Positions 1 through 7,785 of a stretch of DNA of 64,000 bases are shown here, piece after piece. The DNA is taken from NCBI RefSeq assembly GCF_029278605.1, contig NZ_CP119572.1, positions 496,001-560,000 on the forward strand, written 5' to 3'. The notes below the pieces were generated by a model. It saw only the letters and a list, made by a program, of their open reading frames with translations, did not search any database and was not told the DNA's origin. The position numbers and the translations under genes are program-made. The DNA is from Cupriavidus sp. WKF15 (GTDB lineage: Bacteria > Pseudomonadota > Gammaproteobacteria > Burkholderiales > Burkholderiaceae). How positions within the stretch are numbered: position 1 is the stretch's first letter; every line of letters starts with the position of its first letter.

Positions 1-452
1 GCCTGCGCGACGCGGCGCACATGTACCTGGTGCCCGACGAACTGCTCTACATGTACACGCGCGCCAGGCTCAAGGGCGAGGACAGCATCACCTGGGGCCG
101 CTACATGATGGGCAGCGCATTCAATATCCGGCCGGTCATCCACATGCACCGCGGGCGTACCGAGGCGGTGGCCAGGGTGCGCGGCTCGGACGAAGGTCGC
201 CGCCGCGTGCTGGCCCATGCCGAGCAGTGCGTGCGCAACGGCAGCCTGCTGACGCCCGCGATTTCGGCGTGCTTCGCCGGACCGCTGGACATCGTGCGCG
301 CCATGCCGGCCTTCCAGTCACTGGAACGAGCGGCGCGCACGCGCGGCATCGAGCTGATGCTCGCGCCGATGAGCCTGACTGTCGCGCTCAACGTCGGCGC
401 ACGCGCATTCGGCCTGAGCTATCTTTCCGAGCAAACGCTGCCGCTCGCCTAG
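1..452 (+). CDS. DegV family protein, C-terminal part
   Basis: The gene is cut by the left edge; reading is open from base 3 to the TAG at 450-452, giving about the last 149 residues. DegV proteins are two-domain EDD-fold proteins that bind a single fatty acid; in Firmicutes they feed exogenous fatty acids to a kinase, while in proteobacteria their role is poorly known. The visible part has the family's typical stretch IRPVIHMHRGRTEAVARVRG, a helical region, and a C-terminal part ending NVGARAFGLSYL, as in the EDD domain. The call rests on these remembered patterns, and the N-terminal domain cannot be checked. No membrane segment is seen. It is followed after 48 bases by an enoyl-CoA hydratase gene on the same strand, which would fit a lipid-related context. 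Confidence 0.7.
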   Translation, partial: LRDAAHMYLVPDELLYMYTRARLKGEDSITWGRYMMGSAFNIRPVIHMHRGRTEAVARVRGSDEGRRRVLAHAEQCVRNGSLLTPAISACFAGPLDIVRAMPAFQSLERAARTRGIELMLAPMSLTVALNVGARAFGLSYLSEQTLPLA

Positions 453-500
453 CGAGGGCGGCGTAGTCATTGCAGCAACGCATCACCACGAGAGGCATCC

Positions 501-1277
501 ATGAGCATCAGCACCAGCATCGACCACGGCATCCTGACGATCGAATTCGACCGTGCCGAAAAGAAGAACGCCATCACGGCGGCGATGTACCAGGCCATGG
601 CCGACGCGCTGCGCACGGCCGAGGCCGACCCCGCGGTCCGCGTCATCCTGATCCGCGGCAAGGACGAGATCTTCACCGCCGGCAACGACCTGGAAGATTT
701 CATGCAGCGCCCGCCCACCGGCGGCGACGGCGTGGAGCAGGCCCCGGTGTTCCAGTTCCTGGACCAGATCAGCCACGCGAGCAAGCCGGTTGTCGCGGCG
801 GTTAGCGGCGCGGCCGTAGGGGTGGGCACCACGCTGCTGCTGCACTGCGACTTCGTCTATGCATCGGAGACGGCGAAGCTGTCGCTGCCGTTCGCGCAGC
901 TCGGCCTTTGCCCGGAGGCGGCATCGAGCCTGTTGCTGCCGCGCCTGGTCGGCTACCAGCGCGCTGCCGAGAAGCTGATGCTGGGCGAGCCCTTTGGCGC
1001 ACAGGAAGCACACCAGCTCGGCCTGGTCACGCGCGTGCTGCCGGTGGCGGAGCTGCATGCCTTTGCGCTGCAGCAGGCGCGCAAGCTGGCCGCGCTACCG
1101 GCCTCGTCGCTGCGCGAGACCAAGCGGCTGATGAAGGGCAATGACGTGGCGGCCGTGGAAAGAAAGATGGCCGAGGAAGGCGAGGTATTCCGGCGCATGC
1201 TGGTGGCGCCGGAGGCGAAGGAGGCGTTCACGGCTTTCTTCGAGAAGCGCAAGCCGGATTTTACGAAGTTCAGCTGA
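501..1277 (+). CDS. Enoyl-CoA hydratase/isomerase family protein
   Basis: A 258-residue single-domain crotonase-fold protein of normal family length. The ATG is preceded by GAGAGG. The oxyanion-hole segments are recognisable: TAGNDLEDF near residues 59-67 and SGAAVGVGTTLLLHCDF near 103-119. In the active-site loop LPFAQLGLCPEAAS the second acidic residue of true hydratases is kept (the Glu after Pro), but the position that normally carries the first catalytic Glu reads Gln/Leu. By family knowledge, one-Glu members are often 3,2-enoyl-CoA isomerases or PaaG-like enzymes, so I do not assign hydratase activity firmly. It is probably a cytoplasmic enzyme of fatty acid or aromatic acid breakdown. 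It lies alone between the DegV-like gene and a convergent thioesterase gene. Confidence 0.85.
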   Translation: MSISTSIDHGILTIEFDRAEKKNAITAAMYQAMADALRTAEADPAVRVILIRGKDEIFTAGNDLEDFMQRPPTGGDGVEQAPVFQFLDQISHASKPVVAAVSGAAVGVGTTLLLHCDFVYASETAKLSLPFAQLGLCPEAASSLLLPRLVGYQRAAEKLMLGEPFGAQEAHQLGLVTRVLPVAELHAFALQQARKLAALPASSLRETKRLMKGNDVAAVERKMAEEGEVFRRMLVAPEAKEAFTAFFEKRKPDFTKFS

Positions 1278-1328
1278 CTCGGCGAAGCGGCGAGCCATCC
1301 CGATAAGGCTTCTCTACCGGAGGCGTGG

Positions 1329-1358
1329 CTCCCCTCTCCCGCGAGCGGGAGAGGGGAG
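1329..1358. repeat. Palindromic CTCCCCTCTCCCGC element, copy 1
   Basis: Two perfect 14-base arms, CTCCCCTCTCCCGC and its complement, separated by two bases, lie between the convergent enoyl-CoA hydratase and thioesterase genes. A diverged copy lies at 6040-6080. There is no strong T-run, so it is not a textbook terminator, but its position between convergent genes would allow it to act as one. Elements with this core recur between genes in this bacterial group as far as I recall. Confidence 0.7.
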
Positions 1359-1364
1359 AAACCA

Positions 1365-1766
1365 TCAAGTCGGCAATACCCTCGGCTGCCGGCTTTCATC
1401 CGTCGCCACATACGTCAGCGTGGCTTCCGTCACCTTGACGATCTCATTGCTGTGCCGCATGCGCTGCGCGTAGACCTCGACCGACACCGTGATCGAGGTG
1501 CGGCCGGTTTTCTCGATCTCGGCATAGAAGCTCACCAGGTCGCCGACGAATACCGGGTGCTTGAACAGGAAGGAATTGACCGCAACCGTGGCCACGCGGC
1601 CCTGGGCGCGTTCCACCGCGGGGATGGACCCGGCGATATCCACCTGCGCCATGATCCAGCCGCCGAACACGTCGCCATGCACATTGGCGTCGGCGGGCAT
1701 CGGGACAACGCGAAGGGCGGGACTCTTGCCGGCTGGCAGGGCGGGAACGGTATGGGGCGAATTCAT
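1365..1766 (-). CDS. Acyl-CoA thioesterase (YciA-like hot-dog fold)
   Basis: A 133-residue protein, the size of a single hot-dog domain. It hydrolyses acyl-CoA thioesters in the cytoplasm. I chose the ATG at 1766 (MNSPHTVPALPAG); the open frame runs further upstream, but only as an antisense extension into the exporter gene. The signature NVHGDVFGGWIMAQVDIAG near residues 28-46 carries the Asp and Gly-Gly typical of YciA/BFIT thioesterases. This is followed by the hot-dog helix and strands such as FLFKHPVFVGDLVSFYAE and the C-terminal EATLTYVATDES. It is divergent from the AtmA-like exporter with 120 bases between the starts, and convergent with the enoyl-CoA hydratase. Substrate chain length cannot be read from the sequence. 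Confidence 0.9.
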   Translation of the reverse strand: MNSPHTVPALPAGKSPALRVVPMPADANVHGDVFGGWIMAQVDIAGSIPAVERAQGRVATVAVNSFLFKHPVFVGDLVSFYAEIEKTGRTSITVSVEVYAQRMRHSNEIVKVTEATLTYVATDESRQPRVLPT

Positions 1767-1886
1767 TGCGGGAGACCGGAAAGGGAGGGGAGGAGGGCGG
1801 TGCTGCCCCGGCGGCCGCAGCCGGGAGGCGTCCTGCCGGCCGGCGCGATCTCTGCGACAATCGGCCATTGGCCAGAATTCTAACGT

Positions 1887-3776
1887 ATGCGCCGCTATTC
1901 CACGACCGCGGAACCGTCCCCCGCACGGCCCGCCACCCTGTTTCCCGGCCAGCGCCCGCCCCGCAGCGACTGGCAGACCGTACGCAACCTGCTGCCCTAT
2001 GTCTGGCACTACAAGTGGCGCGTGATGCTTGCGCTGGTCTGCCTGGTGGCGGCCAAGGTCGCCAACCTGGGCGTGCCGGTGCTGATGAAGCGGCTGATCG
2101 ACAGCATGAACATCAGCGCGGGCGACCCGCGCGCGCTGCTGGTGGTGCCGGTCGGGCTGATCGTGGCCTATGGCGTGCTGCGGTTGTCGTCCACGCTGTT
2201 CACGGAGTTGCGTGAAATCCTCTTTTCCAAGGTGACGCAAAGCGCGGTACGGGAAATCGCGCTGCAGGTGTTCCGGCATCTGCATGCGCTGTCGCTGCGC
2301 TTCCACCTTGACCGGCAGACCGGCGGCATGAGCCGCGATATCGAGCGCGGCACGCGCGGCATCCAGTCACTGATCTCGTACTCCTTGTACAGCATCCTGC
2401 CGACGCTGGTGGAAATGGGGCTGGTGCTGGGCTTCTTCGTGCTGCACTACGACATCTGGTTTGCCGCCATCACCGGCTGTGCGCTGGTGAGCTATATCGT
2501 CTTCACCATCGTCGTGACCGAGTGGCGCACGCATTTCCGCCGCAAGATGAACGAGCTGGATTCTCGCGCGAACCAGAAAGCCATCGATTCGCTGCTGAAC
2601 TTCGAGACGGTCAAGTATTTCGGCAATGAGGAGTACGAGGCGCAGCGCTACGACGAGAACCTGCGCAAGTACCGCACCGCGGCGATCCGTTCGCAGAACT
2701 CGCTCTCGTTCCTGAACTTCGGGCAGCAGACCATCATCGCGGCAGGGCTGATCCTGATCCTGTGGCGCGCCACAGTGGGCGTGGTGGCGGGCAAGCTGAC
2801 GCTGGGCGACCTGGTGCTGGTCAACACGCTGATGATCCAGCTATACATCCCGCTGAACTTCCTTGGCGTGATCTACCGCGAGATCAAGCAGGCCACCACC
2901 GACATGGACCGCATGTTCGTGCTGCTGGGCACGCACCAGGAGGTGGCCGATACCGCGGGCGCGCAGCCGCTCAAGGTGCAGGGCGCGGAAGTGCGCTTCC
3001 GCCACGTGCGTTTTGGCTATGAGTCGAATCGCGTGATCCTGGACGATGTCGATTTCACGATCGCGGCGGGCACGACCACGGCGGTGGTGGGACATAGCGG
3101 CTCGGGCAAGTCGACGCTCGCGCGCCTGCTGTTCCGTTTCTATGACGTCAGCGACGGCGCCATCCTGATCGACGGGCAGGACATGCGGCAGGTCACGCAG
3201 GACAGCCTGCGCCGCTCGATCGGCATCGTGCCGCAGGACACGGTGCTGTTCAACGACAGCATCTTCTACAACATCGCCTATGGCCGGCCCGATGCCACGC
3301 ATGACGAAGTCATCGCGGCCGCGCGTGCGGCGCAGATCGACCAGTTCATCCGCGAGCTGCCGCAAGGCTACGACACGCCCGTCGGCGAACGCGGCCTCAA
3401 GCTTTCGGGCGGGGAAAAGCAGCGCGTGGCCATTGCCCGCACCTTGCTGAAGAACCCGCCGATCCTGGTCTTCGACGAAGCGACCTCCGCGCTGGACTCG
3501 CGCACCGAGCAGGCCATCCAGGCCGAGCTGATGCGGCTCGCGCAGAACCGCACCACGCTGCTGATCGCGCACCGGCTGTCCACCGTGGTCCATGCCGACC
3601 AGATCCTGGTGATGGACCGCGGGCGCATCGTCGAACGCGGCACCCATGCCGAGCTGATGCGCGCCGGCGGCCGCTACGCGGAGATGTGGGAGATCCAGGC
3701 GCGCAGCGCGGCGCAAGGCGAGACGGTGGCGGACGAACTGGCGATCGATGTCGGCGACGCCACGCAGGATGCCTGA
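1887..3776 (+). CDS. atmA: Atm1/HMT1-type ABC exporter (AtmA)
   Basis: A 629-residue fused half-transporter: an N-terminal membrane domain (roughly residues 45-330, six predicted helices) and a C-terminal ATPase. Walker A GHSGSGKST lies at residues 402-410, the signature LSGGEKQ at about 506, and Walker B ILVFDEATSALD near 526. The membrane domain contains AIDSLLNFETVKYFGNEEYE, typical of the mitochondrial Atm1/bacterial Atm1 branch that exports glutathione-linked species. A Cupriavidus homologue, AtmA, is known to help in nickel and cobalt tolerance; transfer of that role here is inference. It should act as a homodimer in the inner membrane. It is divergent from the thioesterase gene and convergent with the Lrp-type regulator 18 bases downstream. 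Confidence 0.92.
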   Translation: MRRYSTTAEPSPARPATLFPGQRPPRSDWQTVRNLLPYVWHYKWRVMLALVCLVAAKVANLGVPVLMKRLIDSMNISAGDPRALLVVPVGLIVAYGVLRLSSTLFTELREILFSKVTQSAVREIALQVFRHLHALSLRFHLDRQTGGMSRDIERGTRGIQSLISYSLYSILPTLVEMGLVLGFFVLHYDIWFAAITGCALVSYIVFTIVVTEWRTHFRRKMNELDSRANQKAIDSLLNFETVKYFGNEEYEAQRYDENLRKYRTAAIRSQNSLSFLNFGQQTIIAAGLILILWRATVGVVAGKLTLGDLVLVNTLMIQLYIPLNFLGVIYREIKQATTDMDRMFVLLGTHQEVADTAGAQPLKVQGAEVRFRHVRFGYESNRVILDDVDFTIAAGTTTAVVGHSGSGKSTLARLLFRFYDVSDGAILIDGQDMRQVTQDSLRRSIGIVPQDTVLFNDSIFYNIAYGRPDATHDEVIAAARAAQIDQFIRELPQGYDTPVGERGLKLSGGEKQRVAIARTLLKNPPILVFDEATSALDSRTEQAIQAELMRLAQNRTTLLIAHRLSTVVHADQILVMDRGRIVERGTHAELMRAGGRYAEMWEIQARSAAQGETVADELAIDVGDATQDA

Positions 3777-3794
3777 GCGCGATGCATCGGGCCG

Positions 3795-4265
3795 CTACGC
3801 GTAATCGAGCGGCAGCGCGGTGGTGTACTTGATCTGCTCCATCGCAAAGCTGGAACTCACGTCAGCGAGTTCTGCGCCCTGGATCAGTTTCTTGTACACG
3901 CGGTCGTAGGCGGCGATATCGGGCACGACCACGCGCAGCAGGTAGTCGGTATCGCCGGCCATGCGATAGAACTCGGTCACTTCGGGAATCGAGGCGACCA
4001 GCGCATGGAACTGCTTGAGCCATTTGACGTTGTGCTGGGCGGTTCGGACCGACACGAACACCGTCACGCCCACGTTCAGCTTGCCGGCATCGAGCAGCGC
4101 CACGCGCTTGCGGATCAGCCCGGCTTCCTCGAGCTTCTGGATGCGGCGCCAGCACGGTGTGGAGGTCAGGCCGACGCGTTCGCCGATCTCGGCCACTGGC
4201 ACCGTGGCGTCTTCCTGCAGGATGGCAAGGATCTGTTTGTCGTAGCGGTCCATCGATGTCTGCAT
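3795..4265 (-). CDS. Lrp/AsnC family transcriptional regulator
   Basis: A 156-residue DNA-binding regulator. An N-terminal winged helix-turn-helix (about residues 5-60) includes VAEIGERVGLTSTPCWRRIQ and KLEEAGLIRKRVALL. A C-terminal RAM/ACT-like ligand domain follows, with FYRMAGDTDYLLRVVVPD. Length and domain order match local Lrp-type regulators, which form octamers and respond to amino acids. A second in-frame ATG lies four codons in, so the start may be 4253. The gene ends close to the convergent exporter gene and lies 47 bases downstream of the cysteine dioxygenase-like gene on the same strand. They may therefore share a transcript, and the regulator could respond to cysteine or a related amino acid; this is inference only. 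Confidence 0.92.
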   Translation of the reverse strand: MQTSMDRYDKQILAILQEDATVPVAEIGERVGLTSTPCWRRIQKLEEAGLIRKRVALLDAGKLNVGVTVFVSVRTAQHNVKWLKQFHALVASIPEVTEFYRMAGDTDYLLRVVVPDIAAYDRVYKKLIQGAELADVSSSFAMEQIKYTTALPLDYA

Positions 4266-4312
4266 GCTTGCGGGAATGGTGGCGGCCCCTCGCGCCGTCC
4301 CGGGGCGGCGCG

Positions 4313-4870
4313 TCAGGCGTCGATGGTGTCAACCAGCAGGTTGACGCCGGTGGCAATGTGGTCCTGGTCGACGCCGTACAAGTGCAGCGACACGGCAACG
4401 GTGTCGCTGGCATTGCCCAGCGCATGAATGTGTTGCAGGCCGGCAGGCACGCTGAAGGTGGCGCCGGCCCGGCGTTCGACGCTGCCGGTCTGGGTGGCAC
4501 TCCGGGTGGAAGGATCCCATTGGTAATGGCGCTCGCTCAGCGTGCCATGCAGCACGCGGTAGGCGCACCAGGTGCGATGCCCGTGCACCGGACTGGACTG
4601 CCTGGGACGCCAGACCAGCAGCATGGCCGAGAAGCGTGCGAGCGGATCGGCATAGACCAGGTGGCGCGCATAGGTGTCCGGGCTGCCCAGCAGCGCGCCG
4701 GGCGGCAGGCAGGCCAGCAGGGTGTCGGCGTCGGGCAGCCAGGCGTCGATATTGCCGGCCACCATGCGCGCACTGTGCGCGAAGGTTGCCTCCATGCTGT
4801 GTGCAAACTGGTCCAGGGGGGCGGCGTGGACGGCGGGCGTGCGGCCGGCGGCGGCTGGACAAGTTGGCAT
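4313..4870 (-). CDS. Cysteine dioxygenase-like thiol dioxygenase
   Basis: A 185-residue cupin of the cysteine dioxygenase family, which uses mononuclear iron to oxidise a thiol to a sulfinate. The iron ligands are visible as the H-x-H in SSPVHGHRTWCAY and a third His in LQHIHALGN. The Cys of RTWCAY sits where mammalian enzymes have the Cys that crosslinks to Tyr. In TYARHLVY the residue matching the carboxylate-binding Arg of mammalian enzymes is Arg; 3-mercaptopropionate dioxygenases have Gln there. I therefore favour cysteine as substrate, by eye only. It is divergent from a LysR-type gene across a 210-base region with repeated motifs, and the Lrp-type gene follows it. Confidence 0.85.
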   Translation of the reverse strand: MPTCPAAAGRTPAVHAAPLDQFAHSMEATFAHSARMVAGNIDAWLPDADTLLACLPPGALLGSPDTYARHLVYADPLARFSAMLLVWRPRQSSPVHGHRTWCAYRVLHGTLSERHYQWDPSTRSATQTGSVERRAGATFSVPAGLQHIHALGNASDTVAVSLHLYGVDQDHIATGVNLLVDTIDA

Positions 4871-4932
4871 GGCGGGCTCCGTGACGTTCTTGGTATAGGG
4901 GAATCATAAAAGCGGTTCCGGAGCAAAGGCAT

Positions 4933-5008
4933 GCATTCTGTCGCTGGATGTGGCAACTTCGTGCAGAGTCATTCCAATAATACATCGATTCGTAGAATGC
5001 TATTCCAA
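4933..5008. promoter_or_regulatory. Possible operator between the dioxygenase and LysR genes
   Basis: The 210-base divergent region holds an inverted pair, GCATTCT at 4933-4939 and AGAATGC at 4994-5000. It also holds a direct repeat of ATTCCAA at 4971-4977 and 5002-5008. LysR-type proteins usually bind inverted and repeated sites in the region shared with their divergent target, so this is a plausible binding region. The exact site is not established. Confidence 0.35.
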
Positions 5009-5080
5009 CCTCATTAAACTTCCAGGAACATCTTCCGCACCCGGTGCCACGGGCGCCCGAGCGGGTGGATAATCCGCGTC

Positions 5081-6028
5081 ATGGAAATCAAATGGCTTGA
5101 AGACTTCGTCAGCCTGGCCGAGACCCACAGCTTCTCGCGCTCGGCCGAACTGCGGCATGTCACGCAGCCGGCGTTCTCGCGCCGGATCCAGTCGCTCGAG
5201 GCGTGGGTCGGCACGGAGCTGATCGACCGCTCCAGCTACCCGACCAGCCTGACCGCCGCCGGCAAGGTGTTCTACGAGCAGGCACTGGCGATGCTGGCGC
5301 AGGTCAGCGAGACGCGCGCGCTGATGCGCGGCCAGCGCTCGTCGAACGCGCAGGTGCTGGAGTTTGCCGTGCCGCACACGCTGTCACTGACCTTCTTCCC
5401 CGAATGGCTCAAGGCGCTGGAGCGCAAGATCGGCACGCTGCCGTGCCGGCTGCGCGCGCTCAACGTGCATGACGCGGTGCTGATGCTGGTCGAAGGCGGC
5501 TGCGACCTGGTCATGGTCTACCACCATGCGCGCCAGGCGATCCAGCTCGATCCGGCGCGCTACGACATGCTGGTGCTCGGCACCGAGCGGCTATCGCCCT
5601 ACAGCGTGCCCGATGGCACCGGCAAGCCGCTGTACCGGCTGCCCGGCACGGACAAGAAGCCGGTGCCGTTCCTGAGCTACACGCCCAATGCCTTTCTCGG
5701 CCGCATGGTGGACATGCTGCTGGCCGATACCTCGGAAGACCTCAAGCTCGACAAATGCTACGAGACGGACATGGCCGAGGCGCTCAAGGTGATGGCGCTG
5801 TCCGGGCACGGCATGGCGTTCCTGCCCGAGAGCGCGGTGCGCGACGACGTGCTCCAGGGCCGGCTGGTGCGAGCGGAGTCGGCGCGCGGCCTGCCGCTGT
5901 CCATCGACATGGAAATCCGCCTCTACCGCGAACGGCCAGGCGAAAACGGGAACGACCGGCGCGCCACGGCGGCACGCCGAAAACGGCAACTGGTGGATCA
6001 GGTCTGGTCGACGTTGACGGCCGGCTAG
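5081..6028 (+). CDS. LysR family regulator, HypT-like
   Basis: A 315-residue LysR-type regulator. The N-terminal winged helix (residues 1-62) reads EIKWLEDFVSLAETHSFSRS followed by VTQPAFSRRIQSLE; the effector-binding domain is at about 90-300. The sequence TELIDRSSYPTSLTAAGKVF after the helix-turn-helix, and the overall pattern, resemble E. coli HypT (YjiE), the hypochlorite-responsive regulator of methionine and cysteine genes. This subfamily call is by memory and only moderately sure. Its divergent neighbour is a thiol dioxygenase, which fits a role in sulfur amino acid balance. A palindromic element follows the stop codon. Confidence 0.85.
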   Translation: MEIKWLEDFVSLAETHSFSRSAELRHVTQPAFSRRIQSLEAWVGTELIDRSSYPTSLTAAGKVFYEQALAMLAQVSETRALMRGQRSSNAQVLEFAVPHTLSLTFFPEWLKALERKIGTLPCRLRALNVHDAVLMLVEGGCDLVMVYHHARQAIQLDPARYDMLVLGTERLSPYSVPDGTGKPLYRLPGTDKKPVPFLSYTPNAFLGRMVDMLLADTSEDLKLDKCYETDMAEALKVMALSGHGMAFLPESAVRDDVLQGRLVRAESARGLPLSIDMEIRLYRERPGENGNDRRATAARRKRQLVDQVWSTLTAG

Positions 6029-6039
6029 GGCAGCCCTCT

Positions 6040-6080
6040 GGTTTGCACCCCTCTCCCGCACGCGGAAGAGGGAGCAAACC
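6040..6080. repeat. Palindromic CTCTCCCGC element, copy 2
   Basis: An imperfect hairpin with outer arms GGTTTGC/GCAAACC and inner arms CCCTCTCCCGC/GCGGAAGAGGG, four-base loop. It shares its CCCCTCTCCCGC core with the element at 1329-1358. It lies just after the LysR gene stop and upstream of gdhA, so it may end the LysR transcript. Confidence 0.6.
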
Positions 6081-6105
6081 GCCCATATACACGGGTCTTG
6101 CGGTG

Positions 6106-6142
6106 TTGACCGTTCACCATCAACGTTATGCACGTTTTGCAT
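6106..6142 (+). promoter_or_regulatory. Weak gdhA promoter candidate with palindrome
   Basis: TTGACC at 6106-6111 is followed after 15 bases by TATGCA, which is short of ideal spacing. The putative -10 overlaps a palindrome, ATGCA-N5-TGCAT, at 6128-6142. Either a regulator site or chance; gdhA starts at 6224. Confidence 0.3.
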
Positions 6143-6223
6143 GACCGGATGAGCAAACGGCATTGGATTCCGGTCCCGCGCCACGCCTAAGCTTGCGGGC
6201 ATTCTCCACCCCGGAACCAACCG

Positions 6224-7531
6224 ATGTCTTCCGTAGCGCAGATCAAAACTGCTGGCCAAAAGCACGCACTTCCGTCTTACCTCAACGCCGACAATCTCGG
6301 CCCCTGGGGCATCTACCTGCAACAAGTGGACCGTGTCACGCCCTACCTGGGTTCGCTGGCACGCTGGGTTGAAACGCTGAAGCGCCCCAAGCGCGCGCTG
6401 ATCGTCGACGTGCCCATCGAGCTGGATAACGGCACCATCGCCCACTACGAGGGCTACCGCGTGCAGCACAACCTGTCGCGCGGCCCGGGCAAGGGCGGCG
6501 TGCGCTTCCACCAGGACGTGACGCTGTCGGAAGTCATGGCGCTGTCGGCGTGGATGTCGGTGAAGAACGCCGCGGTGAACGTGCCCTACGGCGGTGCCAA
6601 GGGCGGTATCCGCGTGGACCCGCGCACGCTGTCGCACGCCGAGCTGGAGCGCCTGACGCGCCGTTACACCAGTGAAATCAACATCATCATCGGGCCGAGC
6701 AAGGACATCCCGGCGCCGGACGTCAACACCAATGCCCAGGTGATGGCGTGGATGATGGACACCTATTCGATGAACTCGGGCAGCACGGCCACCGGCGTCG
6801 TGACCGGCAAGCCGATCTCGCTGGGCGGTTCGCTGGGCCGCCACGAGGCAACCGGCCGCGGCGTGTTCGTGGTCGGCTCCGAGGCCGCGCGCAATATCGG
6901 CCTGGAGGTCAAGGGCGCGCGCGTGGCGGTGCAGGGCTTCGGCAATGTGGGTGCCGTGGCCGCCAAGCTGTTCCAGGAGGCCGGCGCCAAGGTGGTGGCC
7001 GTGCAGGATCACCGCACCACGCTGTACAACCCGGCCGGCCTGGACGTGCCGGCGATGATGGAATATGCCTCGCACAGCGGCACCATCGACGGCTTCCAGG
7101 CGGAGGTCATCTCGTCGGAACAATTCTGGCAAGTGGACTGCGACATCCTGATCCCGGCGGCGCTGGAAGGACAGATCACGGCGAAGAACGCGCCCCAGAT
7201 TCAGGCAAAGCTGATCATCGAAGGTGCAAACGGCCCGACGACGCCCGAAGCGGATGACATCTTGCGCGAGCGCAATATCCTGGTCGCCCCCGACGTGATC
7301 GCCAACGCTGGCGGCGTGACCGTGTCGTATTTCGAGTGGGTGCAGGACTTTTCCAGCTTCTTCTGGACGGAAGAGGAGATCAACCAGCGCCTGGTACGGA
7401 TCATGCAAGAGGCATTCCGCGCGATCTGGCAAGTGGCGCAGGACAACAAGGTGACGCTGCGCACGGCCGCGTTCATCGTGGCCTGTACCCGGATCCTGCA
7501 GGCGCGCGAGATGCGCGGCCTGTACCCCTGA
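6224..7531 (+). CDS. gdhA: Glutamate dehydrogenase
   Basis: A 435-residue enzyme of the short hexameric Glu/Leu/Phe/Val dehydrogenase family. It interconverts glutamate with 2-oxoglutarate and ammonia. The substrate motif [14 protein letters not shown] places a key Lys at residue 126. A second segment, [14 protein letters not shown], is the family's catalytic Asp region, and [13 protein letters not shown] is the Rossmann nucleotide-binding loop. An acidic residue after the second strand would favour NAD, but I cannot decide cofactor use from sequence alone. The start follows CACCCCGGAACC, a weak ribosome site. The glutamate/aspartate transporter genes follow on the same strand after 254 bases, so uptake and catabolism of glutamate are grouped. 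Confidence 0.95.
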   Translation: MSSVAQIKTAGQKHALPSYLNADNLGPWGIYLQQVDRVTPYLGSLARWVETLKRPKRALIVDVPIELDNGTIAHYEGYRVQHNLSRGPGKGGVRFHQDVTLSEVMALSAWMSVKNAAVNVPYGGAKGGIRVDPRTLSHAELERLTRRYTSEINIIIGPSKDIPAPDVNTNAQVMAWMMDTYSMNSGSTATGVVTGKPISLGGSLGRHEATGRGVFVVGSEAARNIGLEVKGARVAVQGFGNVGAVAAKLFQEAGAKVVAVQDHRTTLYNPAGLDVPAMMEYASHSGTIDGFQAEVISSEQFWQVDCDILIPAALEGQITAKNAPQIQAKLIIEGANGPTTPEADDILRERNILVAPDVIANAGGVTVSYFEWVQDFSSFFWTEEEINQRLVRIMQEAFRAIWQVAQDNKVTLRTAAFIVACTRILQAREMRGLYP

Positions 7532-7693
7532 TCTGACGCGAACGACGTTGCGCCGCGAGCTAGCCTGTTGCGGCGCAGCAACTTCGAAATGATCGTCCGA
7601 CGCGGCCCGAGGAATTGTCCCCGGGCCGCGTTGTCACATCCGCCGCCAGTGCGCACCTATGCCTTGAATTCGACTTCTAGGAGTAAAACCCAG
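7532..7693 (+). other. gdhA-gltI spacer with two GC-rich hairpins
   Basis: Part of the 254-base gap between gdhA and gltI. It contains two inverted repeats: TTGCGCCGC with GCGGCGCAGCAA (about 7549-7581), and ACGCGGCCCG with CGGGCCGCGT (about 7598-7633). Neither has a T-run, so they may stabilise the gdhA transcript end or terminate weakly. No coding potential is seen. Confidence 0.4.
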
Positions 7694-7722
7694 TTGTCTT
7701 GAGTCGGATGCTGCGCAATACT
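7694..7722 (+). promoter_or_regulatory. Candidate gltI promoter
   Basis: TTGTCT at 7694-7699 and AATACT at 7717-7722 are spaced by 17 bases, a fair sigma-70 match. Transcription would begin near 7729 and give a leader of about 57 bases before the gltI start at 7786. Confidence 0.45.
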
Positions 7723-7785
7723 GTTTCATCTGTGGGACATTCGTCATTAGAATCCCGCCTTTCTCTTCCTGGTCAAGGAGATGTT

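Noticed and set aside
5591..7432. 613-residue minus-strand frame opposite the LysR gene and gdhA
   Set aside because: It spans two real genes and a promoter region and shows only shadow-type composition.
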